Notes: generated from the letters alone by a model not told the origin. Positions 37,207-45,619 are shown, counted from the stretch's first letter. The stretch is DNA of 64,000 nt from Methylobacterium currus (GCF_003058325.1 NZ_CP028843.1:5995001-6059000); one strand, 5' to 3'. Program-made: numbers and translations.

Positions 37207-37304
37207 CCCAAGCCAACAAGCCTCCGAAAAACCCGGAGCGGTTCACTTCGACTGCCGCTTGAGCTTGTCGACGTGCGCCTCGGCCTTCTTGACCTCGTCG
37301 CGCT

Positions 37305-37646
37305 CTACGGCCTCGGCCTGCCGCCTCTCTGTCTGGCCTGTCGATCCGTGAAAGCGACGACCTCCCCTCCGGAAGTCGAAGAGGTAGAACGGCGAGTTCT
37401 TTGGCTTGTAGACGGACATTCCTCGCGCGTCCTCTTGTCCAAAAACCCCATCACATCATCAAGCGTGAACTCCCGGTGCTGGCGTCGCTCGCCGAACCCC
37501 TTGAGGACATAGCGGATGTTGCCCGCCTGGACGTGCTGGCGGAGGGTCTTGCTATCCATATTTAGCAGGTCGCAGACCGCACTTGCCGGCAGAGTGAGGC
37601 GCTGACGAAATGCGATCGCGATGGCATCGGGCACGGCGCGCGGCAT
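37305..37646 (-). CDS. Prophage HTH/excisionase-like protein
   Basis: The 113-residue product has LPASAVCDLLNMDSKTLRQHVQAGNIRYVLKGFGERRQHREFTLDDVMGFL, a MerR/excisionase-like winged helix. The last ~35 codons overlap the start of the integrase gene in another frame (115 nt). This close overlap is typical of xis-int pairs, where the small protein controls excision direction. Its ATG lies 2 bp after the stop of the next upstream gene. Function as excisionase is inferred. Confidence 0.65.
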   Translation of the reverse strand: MPRAVPDAIAIAFRQRLTLPASAVCDLLNMDSKTLRQHVQAGNIRYVLKGFGERRQHREFTLDDVMGFLDKRTREECPSTSQRTRRSTSSTSGGEVVAFTDRQARQRGGRPRP

Positions 37647-37648
37647 GC

Positions 37649-37870
37649 TCAGGCCCCCTCTCCTGTGTCTGTGGTGACCGGGGCGGCGACCTGCTGCGCC
37701 CCTGGCACGGCCCACGGCCACGAGGTCTCGCGGCTCTCGCCCGGGCGGGCCGCCACCTGGCCGGCCCCGCCGCAGGTCCGGCACTGGTCCTGCCGCGTCT
37801 CGATGTGTCGGTCCTCGTGGCTGGCCCAGCCGGTGCCGGAGCAGGTGGCGGGGACGGTGATGGTGGGCAT
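37649..37870 (-). CDS. Small prophage zinc-ribbon-like protein
   Basis: 73 residues. MPTITVPATCSGTGWASHEDRHIETRQDQCRTCGGAGQ has three Cys (one CRTC pair and an isolated Cys) like a degenerate zinc ribbon or DnaJ-type repeat. The tail is Pro/Thr-rich. It fits the leftward early operon, with 2 bp to the next gene and 8 bp from the previous. No function is known. Confidence 0.55.
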   Translation of the reverse strand: MPTITVPATCSGTGWASHEDRHIETRQDQCRTCGGAGQVAARPGESRETSWPWAVPGAQQVAAPVTTDTGEGA

Positions 37871-37878
37871 GTCCGCTC

Positions 37879-38313
37879 CTACTGGATGAACGAGACGCAG
37901 CCGGCGGCGCAGGCAGCGCGCACGTGGCCGTTGACGGGCGAGCGCTCCCAGCAGACGGGGCCCGCGCACTTCGGGCACGGCACCTCGCCGTGGGTGATGG
38001 TCTTGTCGGCCGGGATCGCCGCCATCACCGCGAGCACGCAGCCGAAGCTCTCGTGCATGTCGCACTCGCTGGCCTCGTCCTCCTCGGCCGTCGGCGCGTC
38101 CTTGCCTTCGCACAGGAAGGCGGGGTCCGGCGCCGTACAGCAAGGGATGCGCAAGGCCCACCCCACCATCCGGCGCGGGCCGACGCGCTCGACAAGATCG
38201 ACGCCGGCGCCGCATGGCGGCTGCGCGAGGGCGCCTCGCCAGTGCTTGCAGGTGGCGAGACGTTGCGCGCGGGCGGCGGCGCGGATCGCGTCCCGGTCTA
38301 CGGTCTCGGGCAT
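37879..38313 (-). CDS. Prophage Cys-rich hypothetical protein
   Basis: 144 residues from ATG 38313, with GGGGAG placed 10 nt upstream; GTG at 38322 is an alternative. It has eight or more Cys, arranged as CKHWRG, PPCGAG, PCCTAPDPAFLCEGK and the C-terminal zinc-ribbon-like VPCPKCAGPVCWERSP...CAAGC. Probably a metal-binding protein of the early region. Unidentified beyond that. Confidence 0.6.
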   Translation of the reverse strand: MPETVDRDAIRAAARAQRLATCKHWRGALAQPPCGAGVDLVERVGPRRMVGWALRIPCCTAPDPAFLCEGKDAPTAEEDEASECDMHESFGCVLAVMAAIPADKTITHGEVPCPKCAGPVCWERSPVNGHVRAACAAGCVSFIQ

Positions 38314-38501
38314 GGCGCTCACTCCCCGGCGAAGAGAGGAAGGTCATTGGCCTCATCCCACCCGCGCGTGAAGCGGCCTAGGCCATCAAGTGGCGAGTAT
38401 TTGCGCTTGATTGTCTGAATTTTCGACACATATAAAATAAACATTATGCCGGGAAGGTGCAAACAAATGATTGTCTTCGTGGCATTGTTGAAAAACGTCA
38501 G

Positions 38502-38777
38502 ATGACATATCTTCGATCTTCGCCAAAGACCCAGTGCGCCACTGTTTGGATCGAGGGGGAAATTAAATGCATAGCCTGCAAGGTGACGGATCTTAGATTT
38601 TCCGGCGCAATCATAATTATCGATCCAAAAGCTTGCCCGCGCGATCATCTGATCCTTAGCGTTCAGAGTGTCAAAGACTACATTTTCTGCAGTATTATGT
38701 GGCGCGGGCAACACGAAATCGCTGTAATTTTTATTTCCAAGCAAGTGACAGCTAATTTCGCATCGCGATCGTGCTGA
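38502..38777 (+). CDS. Small PilZ-like protein (low-GC cargo gene)
   Basis: 91 residues from ATG 38502, whose start overlaps a 12-codon leader-like frame (ATGA); GTG 38457 is an alternative. The sequence VTDLRFSGAIIIIDPKACPRDHLILSVQSVKDYIFCSIMWRGQHEIAVIFI matches the second half of PilZ domains (DxSxxG-like DLRFSG; C-x-VxWR). The first RxxxR box is poor, so c-di-GMP binding is doubtful. GC is far below the neighbours and its strand is opposite to the early operon, which marks it as transferred. It ends 23 bp before a methyltransferase-start fragment. Confidence 0.5.
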   Translation: MTYLRSSPKTQCATVWIEGEIKCIACKVTDLRFSGAIIIIDPKACPRDHLILSVQSVKDYIFCSIMWRGQHEIAVIFISKQVTANFASRSC

Positions 38778-38796
38778 ACCGTCCGCAGATGCGCCG

Positions 38797-38831
38797 CCCG
38801 CGAAGCCGTCGATGATGGAGTCGCGTGACAT
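38797..38831 (-). pseudogene. Methyltransferase 5' remnant A
   Basis: The leftward strand from ATG 38831 reads MSRDSIIDGFAGG, close to the MxRDLIIDSFAGGGG start of phage DNA cytosine-5 methyltransferases (motif I). The rest is missing; a low-GC gene begins 20 bp further. Partner of remnant B. Confidence 0.45.
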
Positions 38832-38839
38832 GTTGCGCC

Positions 38840-39031
38840 TCAGGTAAGCAGGGGTTGCACGATGCCGTCCGCGTTGACGGGATCGCCGGTCACATGGATT
38901 GCCGTCTCGTCGCTGGCCAAGCAGGCCAACGAGGTTGTTGGCGACGAGGGAAATGGGCGCGTTCGCGTCCGCATCTCCCGGCTTGCCCCGGCTGCCGCTC
39001 CGTCGACGAATTGCTGCTCGTGTGAGGTCAA
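38840..39031 (-). CDS. Possible 63-residue prophage protein
   Basis: An open frame beginning MTSHEQQFVDG and ending DETAIHVTGDPVNADGIVQPLLT, 8 bp before methyltransferase remnant A, in the position that the 39725-40021 gene holds before remnant B. GC-rich. Another register across the same DNA also looks protein-like (ANAPISLVANNLVGLLGQRR), so it may be a frameshifted fragment. No family recognised. Confidence 0.3.
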   Translation of the reverse strand: MTSHEQQFVDGAAAGASREMRTRTRPFPSSPTTSLACLASDETAIHVTGDPVNADGIVQPLLT

Positions 39032-39128
39032 CCTTACCGCATACCGGTATCATCAAAGCAAAGCTTAAGAAATACCTATGTAACCTTGTCAAACGTGCTA
39101 GGATGCCTTTTGTACAATGGAGGTTGTC

Positions 39129-39674
39129 ATGACCAGCCATACACAAGTCGACATGCCCGTTTCCCAAAAAAAGACGGTAATTATATTCACCGCTACGGCC
39201 GTAGCGTTGGTTTTTTGTGGTTTACTTCTCTATATCAGGCCAGGAGCGAGGGGGACAAACAGCATGATTGAAGGAGGCGTTGGTGAATTTTCTATATATT
39301 TTGCCTTGTTCGTTTTCGCAATTTACATCGCGTTTCTCTCCAAAGATCTTATATATTCTAAATATGTTGTTTCGATTGGCGACCAAGGTATTTTTGATCG
39401 CCGTATTTCGACAGACTGGATACCATGGAGCGCTATTCGCGCGGTAAGTATTGTAGATCATTCCTCGCGAAAAATATTGCTGTTCAAAACCTTTCATTCC
39501 GATGACATTTCCAAAAATATGAGACGCATGAAGATCAATCATGCTGCTGCTGGAAAGGCTGGAGTGCCAAACGAATTCTTGGTTGAAGCTGATGAGCTGA
39601 AGGGTGGATTTACCGCACTGCACAATGCAGTGACCCATTTCCACCAAATCCCGCAGGACGGGCGCTCTCACTGA
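39129..39674 (+). CDS. Low-GC membrane protein (cargo gene)
   Basis: The start is ATG 39129 with GGAGG 7 nt upstream. The 181-residue protein has two membrane helices (VIIFTATAVALVFCGLLLYI and FSIYFALFVFAIYIAFL). A cytosolic domain follows (SIGDQGIFDRRISTDWIPWSAIRAVSIVDHSSRKILLFKTF), resembling the PH-like domain after two helices found in STM3941-like proteins. GC is far below that of the host. It is opposite in strand to the early operon and ends 20 bp before methyltransferase remnant B. Such prophage cargo often affects infection by other phages; that is speculation here. Confidence 0.65.
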   Translation: MTSHTQVDMPVSQKKTVIIFTATAVALVFCGLLLYIRPGARGTNSMIEGGVGEFSIYFALFVFAIYIAFLSKDLIYSKYVVSIGDQGIFDRRISTDWIPWSAIRAVSIVDHSSRKILLFKTFHSDDISKNMRRMKINHAAAGKAGVPNEFLVEADELKGGFTALHNAVTHFHQIPQDGRSH

Positions 39675-39690
39675 AGCAGGCATTCGGAGG

Positions 39691-39725
39691 CCTGCGAAGC
39701 TGTCGATGATGAGGTCGCGCGGCAT
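39691..39725 (-). pseudogene. Methyltransferase 5' remnant B
   Basis: The leftward strand from ATG 39725 reads MPRDLIIDSFAG, then loses similarity. The ATG overlaps the stop of the preceding gene (ATGA), so it once was an operon member. It is a direct repeat of remnant A (about 20 of 23 bases in GCGAAGCYGTCGATGATG and flanks). Confidence 0.5.
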
Positions 39726-40021
39726 CAGGAGCGTTCCTGGCTGAAGAGGGGGCCGGGGGCGGCCAGCGCGTAGGTGTCGACGCCTGTCGATCGCAGCACG
39801 CCGTCGGCGACGAGGCGCTTCACGCGCGAGAGCGAAAGGCTGCGCATGTGGTGGAGCGGATGGCTCGGGTCTGGCATCTGCACGTAGCAGTCCCGTAGGC
39901 GGGCCGGTCGGAACAGGCGGCCACCCTCGTGCAGGGAACGCTCAATGTCGTGCCACGCCCGGTCGTCCTGGCGCTTCGTGATGGAGGCGGTGCGCTCGCC
40001 AGTCTCGGGAGATGCCATCAC
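39725..40021 (-). CDS. Prophage hypothetical protein
   Basis: 98 residues, ATG overlapping the previous stop (ATGA-type coupling at 40018-40021). It has ITKRQDDRAWHDIERSLHEGGRLFRP and HMRSLSLSRVKRLVADGVLRSTGVDTYALA, which looks like a small winged-helix domain. Unidentified. Confidence 0.55.
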   Translation of the reverse strand: MMASPETGERTASITKRQDDRAWHDIERSLHEGGRLFRPARLRDCYVQMPDPSHPLHHMRSLSLSRVKRLVADGVLRSTGVDTYALAAPGPLFSQERS

Positions 40022-40332
40022 GCCCGCCCTCCCCCCGCCGTCTCCGGCAGGCTGTCGATGTTGGCGGGGGTGGTGCGGGCGGCTTCCTCACGCACGAGCT
40101 TGAGCCCGAGTTTCGTGTGCACGACGCGCGACGGTGCGCCCGCCTTGCCTTGAACGAGGTGCCGGGCGACGAGGCCCTTGAGGATGCTGTGCGGGATGCC
40201 GCTGGGCGAGAGGCCGCCGCCGTTGGTCGCGACGACTTGGCGGAGGACCGCCATCATCGCCTCGGTCGGCGAGCGCTCGACGGGCGTCTCGGGATGGTGG
40301 TGGTCACCCACGGCGCGAGCCCTCCGCACCAA
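40018..40332 (-). CDS. Prophage hypothetical protein, winged-helix-like
   Basis: 104 residues at most; inner Met codons (MMAVLRQVV) may be the true start. The segment SPSGIPHSILKGLVARHLVQGKAGAPSRVVHTKLGLKLVREEAAR resembles a winged helix. Coupled on both sides by 4-nt or longer overlaps to its neighbours. No function known. Confidence 0.5.
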   Translation of the reverse strand: MVRRARAVGDHHHPETPVERSPTEAMMAVLRQVVATNGGGLSPSGIPHSILKGLVARHLVQGKAGAPSRVVHTKLGLKLVREEAARTTPANIDSLPETAGGGRA

Positions 40333-40402
40333 CCCGCCCCGACGCCCTCGCCTGGGCGCGGCTCATCCCGCCCATGTCGCGAGCAGACTTGGCCTGGGTC
40401 AT
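40304..40402 (-). CDS. Possible 32-residue prophage peptide
   Basis: MTQAKSARDMGGMSRAQARASGRVGAEGSRRG, start overlapping the previous stop (ATGA at 40399-40402) and overlapping the next gene by 29 bp. Translational coupling is the only support. Confidence 0.3.
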   Translation of the reverse strand: MTQAKSARDMGGMSRAQARASGRVGAEGSRRG

Positions 40403-40824
40403 CGGCGGGGCTCCGGAATGTAGAGGGATCGGCGGGGAGGAAGCTGCTTGCTCAGCGGCGCCGTGGCGCGATGCGCAGGCGAGGCGCCCGGGAGCGGCTT
40501 GCCGGGTGGCACTGGCTGTTTCGGTTGATGCACGCCGATGAACCGGTCTTCGCGGCGGTTCAGCGCCTCGCCAATCGACCATTCCTGGCGCGTCCCGGCA
40601 TCGTTCGCCAGCCGCACCTCGCCGGTGACGAGGATCACGGCCTCGTCACGCTCGGCGCGCAGGATCTGGGGCGGCGCGAAGGCGATCTGCGCCTGCGCGG
40701 CGATCCGCTCGAGGGTCTTGTGGTAGATGACCGCGGTGCCCTGCACGCGCCAGACGTTGCCGGCCAGCGGCTCGCCGTAGGTCGCCAGGATGTCGGCGAT
40801 CTGCTTGTCGCTCTCGACGCTCAT
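40399..40824 (-). CDS. Prophage conserved protein (early region)
   Basis: 141 residues. The segment YHKTLERIAAQAQIAFAPPQILRAERDEAVILVTGEVRLANDAGTRQEWSIGEAL resembles the N-terminal half of a conserved alphaproteobacterial phage protein with an EWSIGEA motif that lies in DNA-replication or recombination regions. Here the C-terminal half is different and Pro-rich. Its ATG overlaps the stop of the fragment upstream (40822-40826). Function unknown. Confidence 0.55.
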   Translation of the reverse strand: MSVESDKQIADILATYGEPLAGNVWRVQGTAVIYHKTLERIAAQAQIAFAPPQILRAERDEAVILVTGEVRLANDAGTRQEWSIGEALNRREDRFIGVHQPKQPVPPGKPLPGASPAHRATAPLSKQLPPRRSLYIPEPRR

Positions 40825-41035
40825 CAGATGGCCTTCCGATCTTCGCGCAGGGTGACACCGGGCAGGTCCCGGAAGCCGGCGGCGGTGCGGCGCTCGGCCA
40901 TAGTGGTGAGGTGGCCGATCAGCTCGTCGTGGGCGTTCTCCCAGGCCCAGCGGGCGAAGGCGCGCGGGTCGGTCAGCTCGGCGCGGTAGGTGGTGCGGAG
41001 CGTGGTCGCGCGGGCGCCGCCCCGGGCGGCAGCAC
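40824..41035 (-). pseudogene. 3' fragment of an early prophage gene, cut at the deletion junction
   Basis: About 60-65 residues read TTLRTTYRAELTDPRAFARWAWENAHDELIGHLTTMAERRTAAGFRDLPGVTLREDRKAI. Upstream of that the frame runs antisense to the DUF2163 gene, so the 5' part is lost. This marks the left side of the internal deletion. Confidence 0.6.
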
Positions 41036-41039
41036 GATC

Positions 41040-41715
41040 CTGCTCGGCCCGGTGCGCGGCCCTCGACGTCGACCAGCAGCAGATCACCCTGTCGGCCCGC
41101 CCGACGGATCTGATCGGCGGCGTGCCCGCCCTGGTGGCGATCCGCAACGGCGTCCTCGACGGCGCCACGGTCCGGCGGGAGCGTGCCTTCCTGACCGACT
41201 GGACCCTGCCGCCGGTCGGCGCGGTGCTGCTGTTCCAGGGCCGCGTCTCGACGGTGGACGCGGTCGGGCGCACTGCCGCCCGGATCACGGTCGCCTCGGA
41301 CCTCGTGCTGCTCGACGTCGACATGCCGCGCAACGTCTGGCAGCCGACCTGCAACCACGTGCTGTTCGACTCCGGCTGCGGCCTGCCCAAGGAGGCGTTC
41401 GGGGCCGCGGGCGCCGCGGGTGCCGGCGCCACCCCGACCCGGATCCCGTGGGCGGGCGCCTCGCCGGCCTATGCGCAGGGCACGCTCACGGTCACGGGCG
41501 GGGCGAATGCGGGCGCGACCGCCACCATCAAGGCGGCGGACACCACGGGCCTGACCCTGGCCTATCCGCTCCCGACCGCGCCGGCGCCAGGCGACACCTT
41601 CGTGGCCTACCAGGGCTGCGACCACACGCTCGCGACCTGCCGGGCAAAGTTCGCCAACGCGGGCCGGTTCCGGGGATTCCCGTTCGTGCCCACTCCCGAG
41701 ACGGCGCTCGGATGA
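41040..41715 (+). pseudogene. DUF2163 (BR0599-type) tail protein, 5'-truncated
   Basis: The frame is open from 40990, but family similarity starts near 41063 (LDVDQQQITLSARPTDLIGGVPALVAIRNGVLDGATVRRERAFLTDW). The C-terminal half has WQPTCNHVLFDSGCGLPKEAF and GDTFVAYQGCDHTLATCRAKFANAGRFRGFPFVPTPE, with the conserved Cys residues. In gene transfer agents and siphophages this is the g13-like gene before NlpC/P60 and the tail-tip gene. About 90 N-terminal residues are absent. It overlaps the next gene (ATGA). Confidence 0.8.
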
Positions 41716-42173
41716 TCGCAAACCTCAGCGAGGTTCAGGCGCGCGCCCGCGTCGTCGCGGAGGCGCGGCGCTGGATCGGCACGCCCTACCATCCGGGCGC
41801 CGACGTCCATGGCGTCGGCGTCGATTGCGGCATGCTGCTGGTGCGGGTCTTCGTCGATACCGGCCTGGTCCCGCCCTTCGACCCGCGGCCCTACCCGCAG
41901 GACTGGCACCTCCACCGCGACGACGAGCGCTACCTCGGCTTCCTGCTCGGGCGCACCCGCGAGGTCGCGGCGCCTCGGCCCGGCGACATCGTGATGGTCC
42001 GCCAGGGCCGGACCTACTCCCACGGCGGCATCGTCACCGCGCCCGACCCGCTCGTCCTCGTGCACGCCTTCTCGCCCGCGCAGGCGGTGATCGAGGAACC
42101 CGTGAGCCGCAACGGGCTGCTGGCACAGCCGCATCGCGCGCCCCGCTTCTTCAGCCTCTGGCGCGCGCCGTGA
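41712..42173 (+). CDS. Phage tail NlpC/P60 peptidase
   Basis: 153 residues. ARRWIGTPYHPGADVHGVGVDCGMLLVRVF holds the catalytic Cys, and TYSHGGIVTAPDPLVLVHAF the His; the family is the GTA g14-like cell wall peptidase. It cuts peptide stems of peptidoglycan during DNA entry or tail assembly. Overlaps DUF2163 and the tail-tip gene (GTGA), as in the conserved g13-g14-g15 order. Confidence 0.9.
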   Translation: MIANLSEVQARARVVAEARRWIGTPYHPGADVHGVGVDCGMLLVRVFVDTGLVPPFDPRPYPQDWHLHRDDERYLGFLLGRTREVAAPRPGDIVMVRQGRTYSHGGIVTAPDPLVLVHAFSPAQAVIEEPVSRNGLLAQPHRAPRFFSLWRAP

Positions 42174-43382
42174 GCCTGTTCGGAGCCAAGAAGAAACGGG
42201 CGGTCACGCCCGACTATACCGGCCTCCAGACGCAGACCGCCTCGAGCGCGCTGCCGGTGGCGATCGTCTACGGCACCAACCGCGCCGCCCCGAACCTGAT
42301 CTGGCACGACGGCTTCCAGACCCACGCCCAGCGCAGCAAGGCGGCCGGCGGCAAGGGCGGCGGCCAGAAGGCCACCGTCACCGGCACCACCTACTCGACC
42401 TGGCTGATGCTCGGCGTCGGCGAGGGGCCGATCCAGGGCATCGGCACGATCTGGAACGGGCAGGCCAGCGCCGCCTATCCGGCCTACGGCCTGAGCCTGA
42501 TCCCCGGCACGACGCCGCAGGATCCCTGGGCGCCGGCCGCGGTCCGGTATCCCGACGCCGCCCTGGCCTATCCGGGCACCGCCTATGCGGCGTCACCCGC
42601 TTTCGACCTCGGCTCATCGGCCGGGATCCCGCAGCTCGCCTTCGAGGTGCGGGGGCGGCTCGTCGGCAGCCCGTCGAGCGCCGACGACGCCGATCCGGCC
42701 GCCATGCTGGTCGATTTCCTCACCAACGCGCAGTACGGCACCGGCTTTCCGGCCGCCTCCCTCGATGCGCGCACGATCCTGGGCAGCCCGGGCGACGGGT
42801 CCTACCAGACCTACTGTGCGGCTCTGGGCCTGAGCTTGAGTCCGGTCCTCGCCGATCAGGAGACGGCCAGCAGCATCCTGACCCGCTGGCTCCTCCTCAC
42901 CAACGCCGCCCCGGTCTGGTCGGGCGGCCTGCTCAAGATCGTCCCCTACGGCGACCTGCCGGTCACCGGGACCACGCTCGCCGGCGGCACGGTCACCTTC
43001 CAGCCGAACGTGGCGCCGGTCTACGATCTCACCGACGACGATGTCCTGCACGCCGAGGACGAGGATCCGGTCCGCCTCACCCGCAGCGACCCGCACGGCA
43101 TCCCCAACCTCCAGCGGATCGAGTGCTCCGACCGCGGCCACGCCTACGCGGCCACCACCGTCGAGGCCCACGACCAGGCGGCGATCGAGCGCTTCGGCCT
43201 CAAGGCGGGCGCGAGCGTCACGGCCCGGGAGATCTGCGCGCTGCCGGTCGCGGGCCTCGTGGCGCAGCTCCTGCTCCAGCGCGCGCTCTACATCCGCAAC
43301 ACCTACACGTTCCGGCTGTCCTGGGAGTATTGCCTCCTCGAGCTGAACCGCTCCGGGTTTTTCGGAGGCTTGTTGGCTTGGG

Positions 43383-44288
43383 TCAGGCGGCCGAGGCCTG
43401 GTCGCCGACGTGAGCATAGTAGCGCGCTTCGGCCTCGGCGGGAGGGACGTTGCCGATTGGCGCGAGGAGGCGACGGTGGTTGTACCAGTCGACCCACTCC
43501 AGGGTGGCGTACTCGACGGCCTCGAAGGAGCGCCAGGGTCCGCGTCGGTGGATGACCTCTGCCTTGAACAGGCCGTTGATCGTCTCCGCCAAGGCATTGT
43601 CGTAGCTGTCGCCGACGCTGCCGACCGACGGCTCGATGCCTGCTCCAGCCAGGCGCTCGGTATAGCGTAGAGCCAAGTATTGCGAGCCGCGGTCCGAGTG
43701 ATGCACCAGCCCGCTGCCCTGACCAGGGCGACGCTCGTGCAGCGCCTGTTCCAGAGCATCCAGGACGAAGCACGCGTGAGCGCTGCGTGAGGCCCGCCAA
43801 CCGACGATGCGCCGGGCGAACACATCGATGACGAAGGCCACATAGACGAAGCCCGACCACGTCGGCACGTAGGTGAAGTCGCTGACCCACAAGGCATTCG
43901 GCCGGGGAGCCTTGAAGTGGCGGTTGACGCGGTCGAGAGCGCAGGCAGCGGCCGGGTCGGGGATCGTGGTGCGTACGGTCCTGCCACGCACCACCCCCGC
44001 CAAGCCCAATCGGCGCATCAGCCGCGCCACCGTGCATCGCGCGGTCACGATCCCCTCCCGGGCCAGTTGCCGCCAGACCTTCCTCACGCCGTAGACGCAG
44101 AAGTTGGCCTCGAACACGCGCTGGATCTCGATCATCAACGCGGCGTCGCTGCGCGCACGAACCGGCTGCTTCTCGGGATCGGCACGTCGGGCCGCATGCA
44201 GGTAGTAGGTCGACGGGGCGATCGGCAGCACCCTGCAGATCGGCTCGACCCCGTAGACCTCCCGGTGATCGTCGATGAAGCTGATCAT
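43383..44288 (-). CDS. IS3-family transposase OrfB (copy 2)
   Basis: 301 residues, identical to copy 1 with the DDE triad complete ([21 protein letters not shown]). Start ATG 44288 overlaps the stop of OrfA; frameshifted OrfAB is expected. Confidence 0.93.
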   Translation of the reverse strand: MISFIDDHREVYGVEPICRVLPIAPSTYYLHAARRADPEKQPVRARSDAALMIEIQRVFEANFCVYGVRKVWRQLAREGIVTARCTVARLMRRLGLAGVVRGRTVRTTIPDPAAACALDRVNRHFKAPRPNALWVSDFTYVPTWSGFVYVAFVIDVFARRIVGWRASRSAHACFVLDALEQALHERRPGQGSGLVHHSDRGSQYLALRYTERLAGAGIEPSVGSVGDSYDNALAETINGLFKAEVIHRRGPWRSFEAVEYATLEWVDWYNHRRLLAPIGNVPPAEAEARYYAHVGDQASAA

Positions 44289-44611
44289 GGCCGTGACCGG
44301 CGGTCGAGCTCCGCCATGGCGAAATACGCCGACGCTTTGCGCAGGATCTCGTTGGCCTGGCGCAGCTCGCGGTTCTCTCGCTCCAGCGCCTTGATCCGCT
44401 CGCGCTCGTCCGTCGTCTGCCCGGGTCGCACGCCCTGATCCCGCTCGGACTGGCGCACCCAGTTCCTCAGCGTCTCGCCCGAGCAGCCGATCTTGGCGGC
44501 AATCGACTGGATTGCCGACCACTGCGAGCCGTGCTCGCCCTCGTGCTCGCGCACCATCCGCACGGCACGTTCACGCACCTCAGGGGAAAACGGGGCTGTT
44601 CGTTTCGTCAT
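44285..44611 (-). CDS. IS3-family OrfA (copy 2)
   Basis: 108 residues, identical in sequence to copy 1: N-terminal helix-turn-helix and leucine-rich coil. Intact. Confidence 0.9.
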   Translation of the reverse strand: MTKRTAPFSPEVRERAVRMVREHEGEHGSQWSAIQSIAAKIGCSGETLRNWVRQSERDQGVRPGQTTDERERIKALERENRELRQANEILRKASAYFAMAELDRRSRP

Positions 44612-45619
44612 GGCTCCATCCTCTCAGAAGTTGGAGCCTCCGAAAAACCCGGAGCGGTTCAAGCCGATGGACGTCGTCACCCTGACCGATCCGGGGCTGG
44701 GGCTGGCCCGGACGCCGGTGCGCATCCGCGAGATCGAGGAGGACGAGGCGGGCCTGCTGACGGTCGTGGCGGAGGAGTTCCCCGGCGGCGTCGCGACCGC
44801 GCCCCTGTATCCGGTCGCCGGGTCCGCCGGCCGCAGCATCAACCGGGACGTCGCCGCCGCAGCGGTCAACCCGCCGGTGATCGTCGAGCCGCCGCCGGAC
44901 CTCACCGGCGGCCGGGCCGAGGTGTGGATCGCTGCCTCGGGCGGAAGCGGCGGGGTCGCCGATCCGAACTGGGGCGGGGCCAACGTCTGGATCTCGCGCG
45001 ATGGCGTGAGCTACGCCGAGATCGGCACCATCACGGCGCCGGCCCGGCACGGCGTCCTGACCGCGCCCCTGCCGGCGCCGGCCGGCCCGAACCCCGACAC
45101 TGCCAGCACGCTCGCGGTGGACCTCTCCCGATCCGGGGGCGCGCTGGCCGGGGCGAGCCTTGCCGACGCGCAGAACGCGGTCACGCTCGCGCTGGTGGAC
45201 CACGAGCTCGTCGCCTACGCCGGCGCGACGCTCACCGGCCCGAACGCCTACGCCCTCACCACCCTGATGCGGGGGCTCCACGGCTCGGCGCCGACGGCAC
45301 ATCCGGCCGGAGCTGCCTTCGCACGCCTCGACGACGCGGTGTTCCGCTATGCCCTGCCGGATGCCTGGATCGGGGTGCCGGTCACCGTGAAGCTCCAGAG
45401 CTTCAATGTATTCGGCGGCGGCCTACAGGACCTCGCGACCTGCACAGCCTACCCCTACACGCCGACAGGGTCCGGCAGGATCGGTCCCGTCGCGGCCACG
45501 CTGGCGGCCGGAAACCCGGTCGATCTCGGCCTCGCCTCGCAGGTCGCAGCACAAGCCGACGATTTCGGCCTCGCCTCCGATCCCTATCCGACCGTCATCG
45601 ATCTCGGGCTCGCCTCCTC

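Larger units (their letters stand above)
35928..37245 (+). mobile_element. IS3-family insertion sequence, copy 1 (1318 bp) in the integrase gene
   Basis: The ends are inverted repeats starting TGAACYGCTCCGGGTTTTTC (T at the left end, C at the right) and a 3-bp target duplication CTT (35925-35927 and 37246-37248). It has two overlapping genes with a -1 shift. Copy 2 at 43344-44661 has the same length and encodes identical proteins, so copying was recent. Confidence 0.95.
34896..37419 (-). pseudogene. int: Prophage tyrosine integrase, split by an IS3-family element
   Basis: The N-terminal 57 codons are at 37249-37419 (MSVYKPKNSPFYLFDFRRGG...) and the rest at 34896-35927. Removing the IS and one CTT duplication restores LKRQSKGPMTFDVAAG exactly in frame, giving a 400-residue protein. 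The catalytic residues are visible in the long part: Arg in TGVRRREVASLTW, the His-x2-Arg box HDLRHTSATRTL, HSALSVTEKYAHADL with the final His, and the nucleophile Tyr in TEKYAH. The broken gene can give only a truncated product lacking the arm-binding N-terminus. Intact integrase would act on the adjacent tRNA junction. Confidence 0.92.
43344..44661 (-). mobile_element. IS3-family insertion sequence, copy 2 (1318 bp, inverted relative to copy 1)
   Basis: Both ends carry TGAACCGCTCCGGGTTTTTC; the 3-bp target duplication is AGC (43341-43343 and 44662-44664). Proteins are identical to those of copy 1. It is inserted in the tail-tip gene. Confidence 0.95.
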
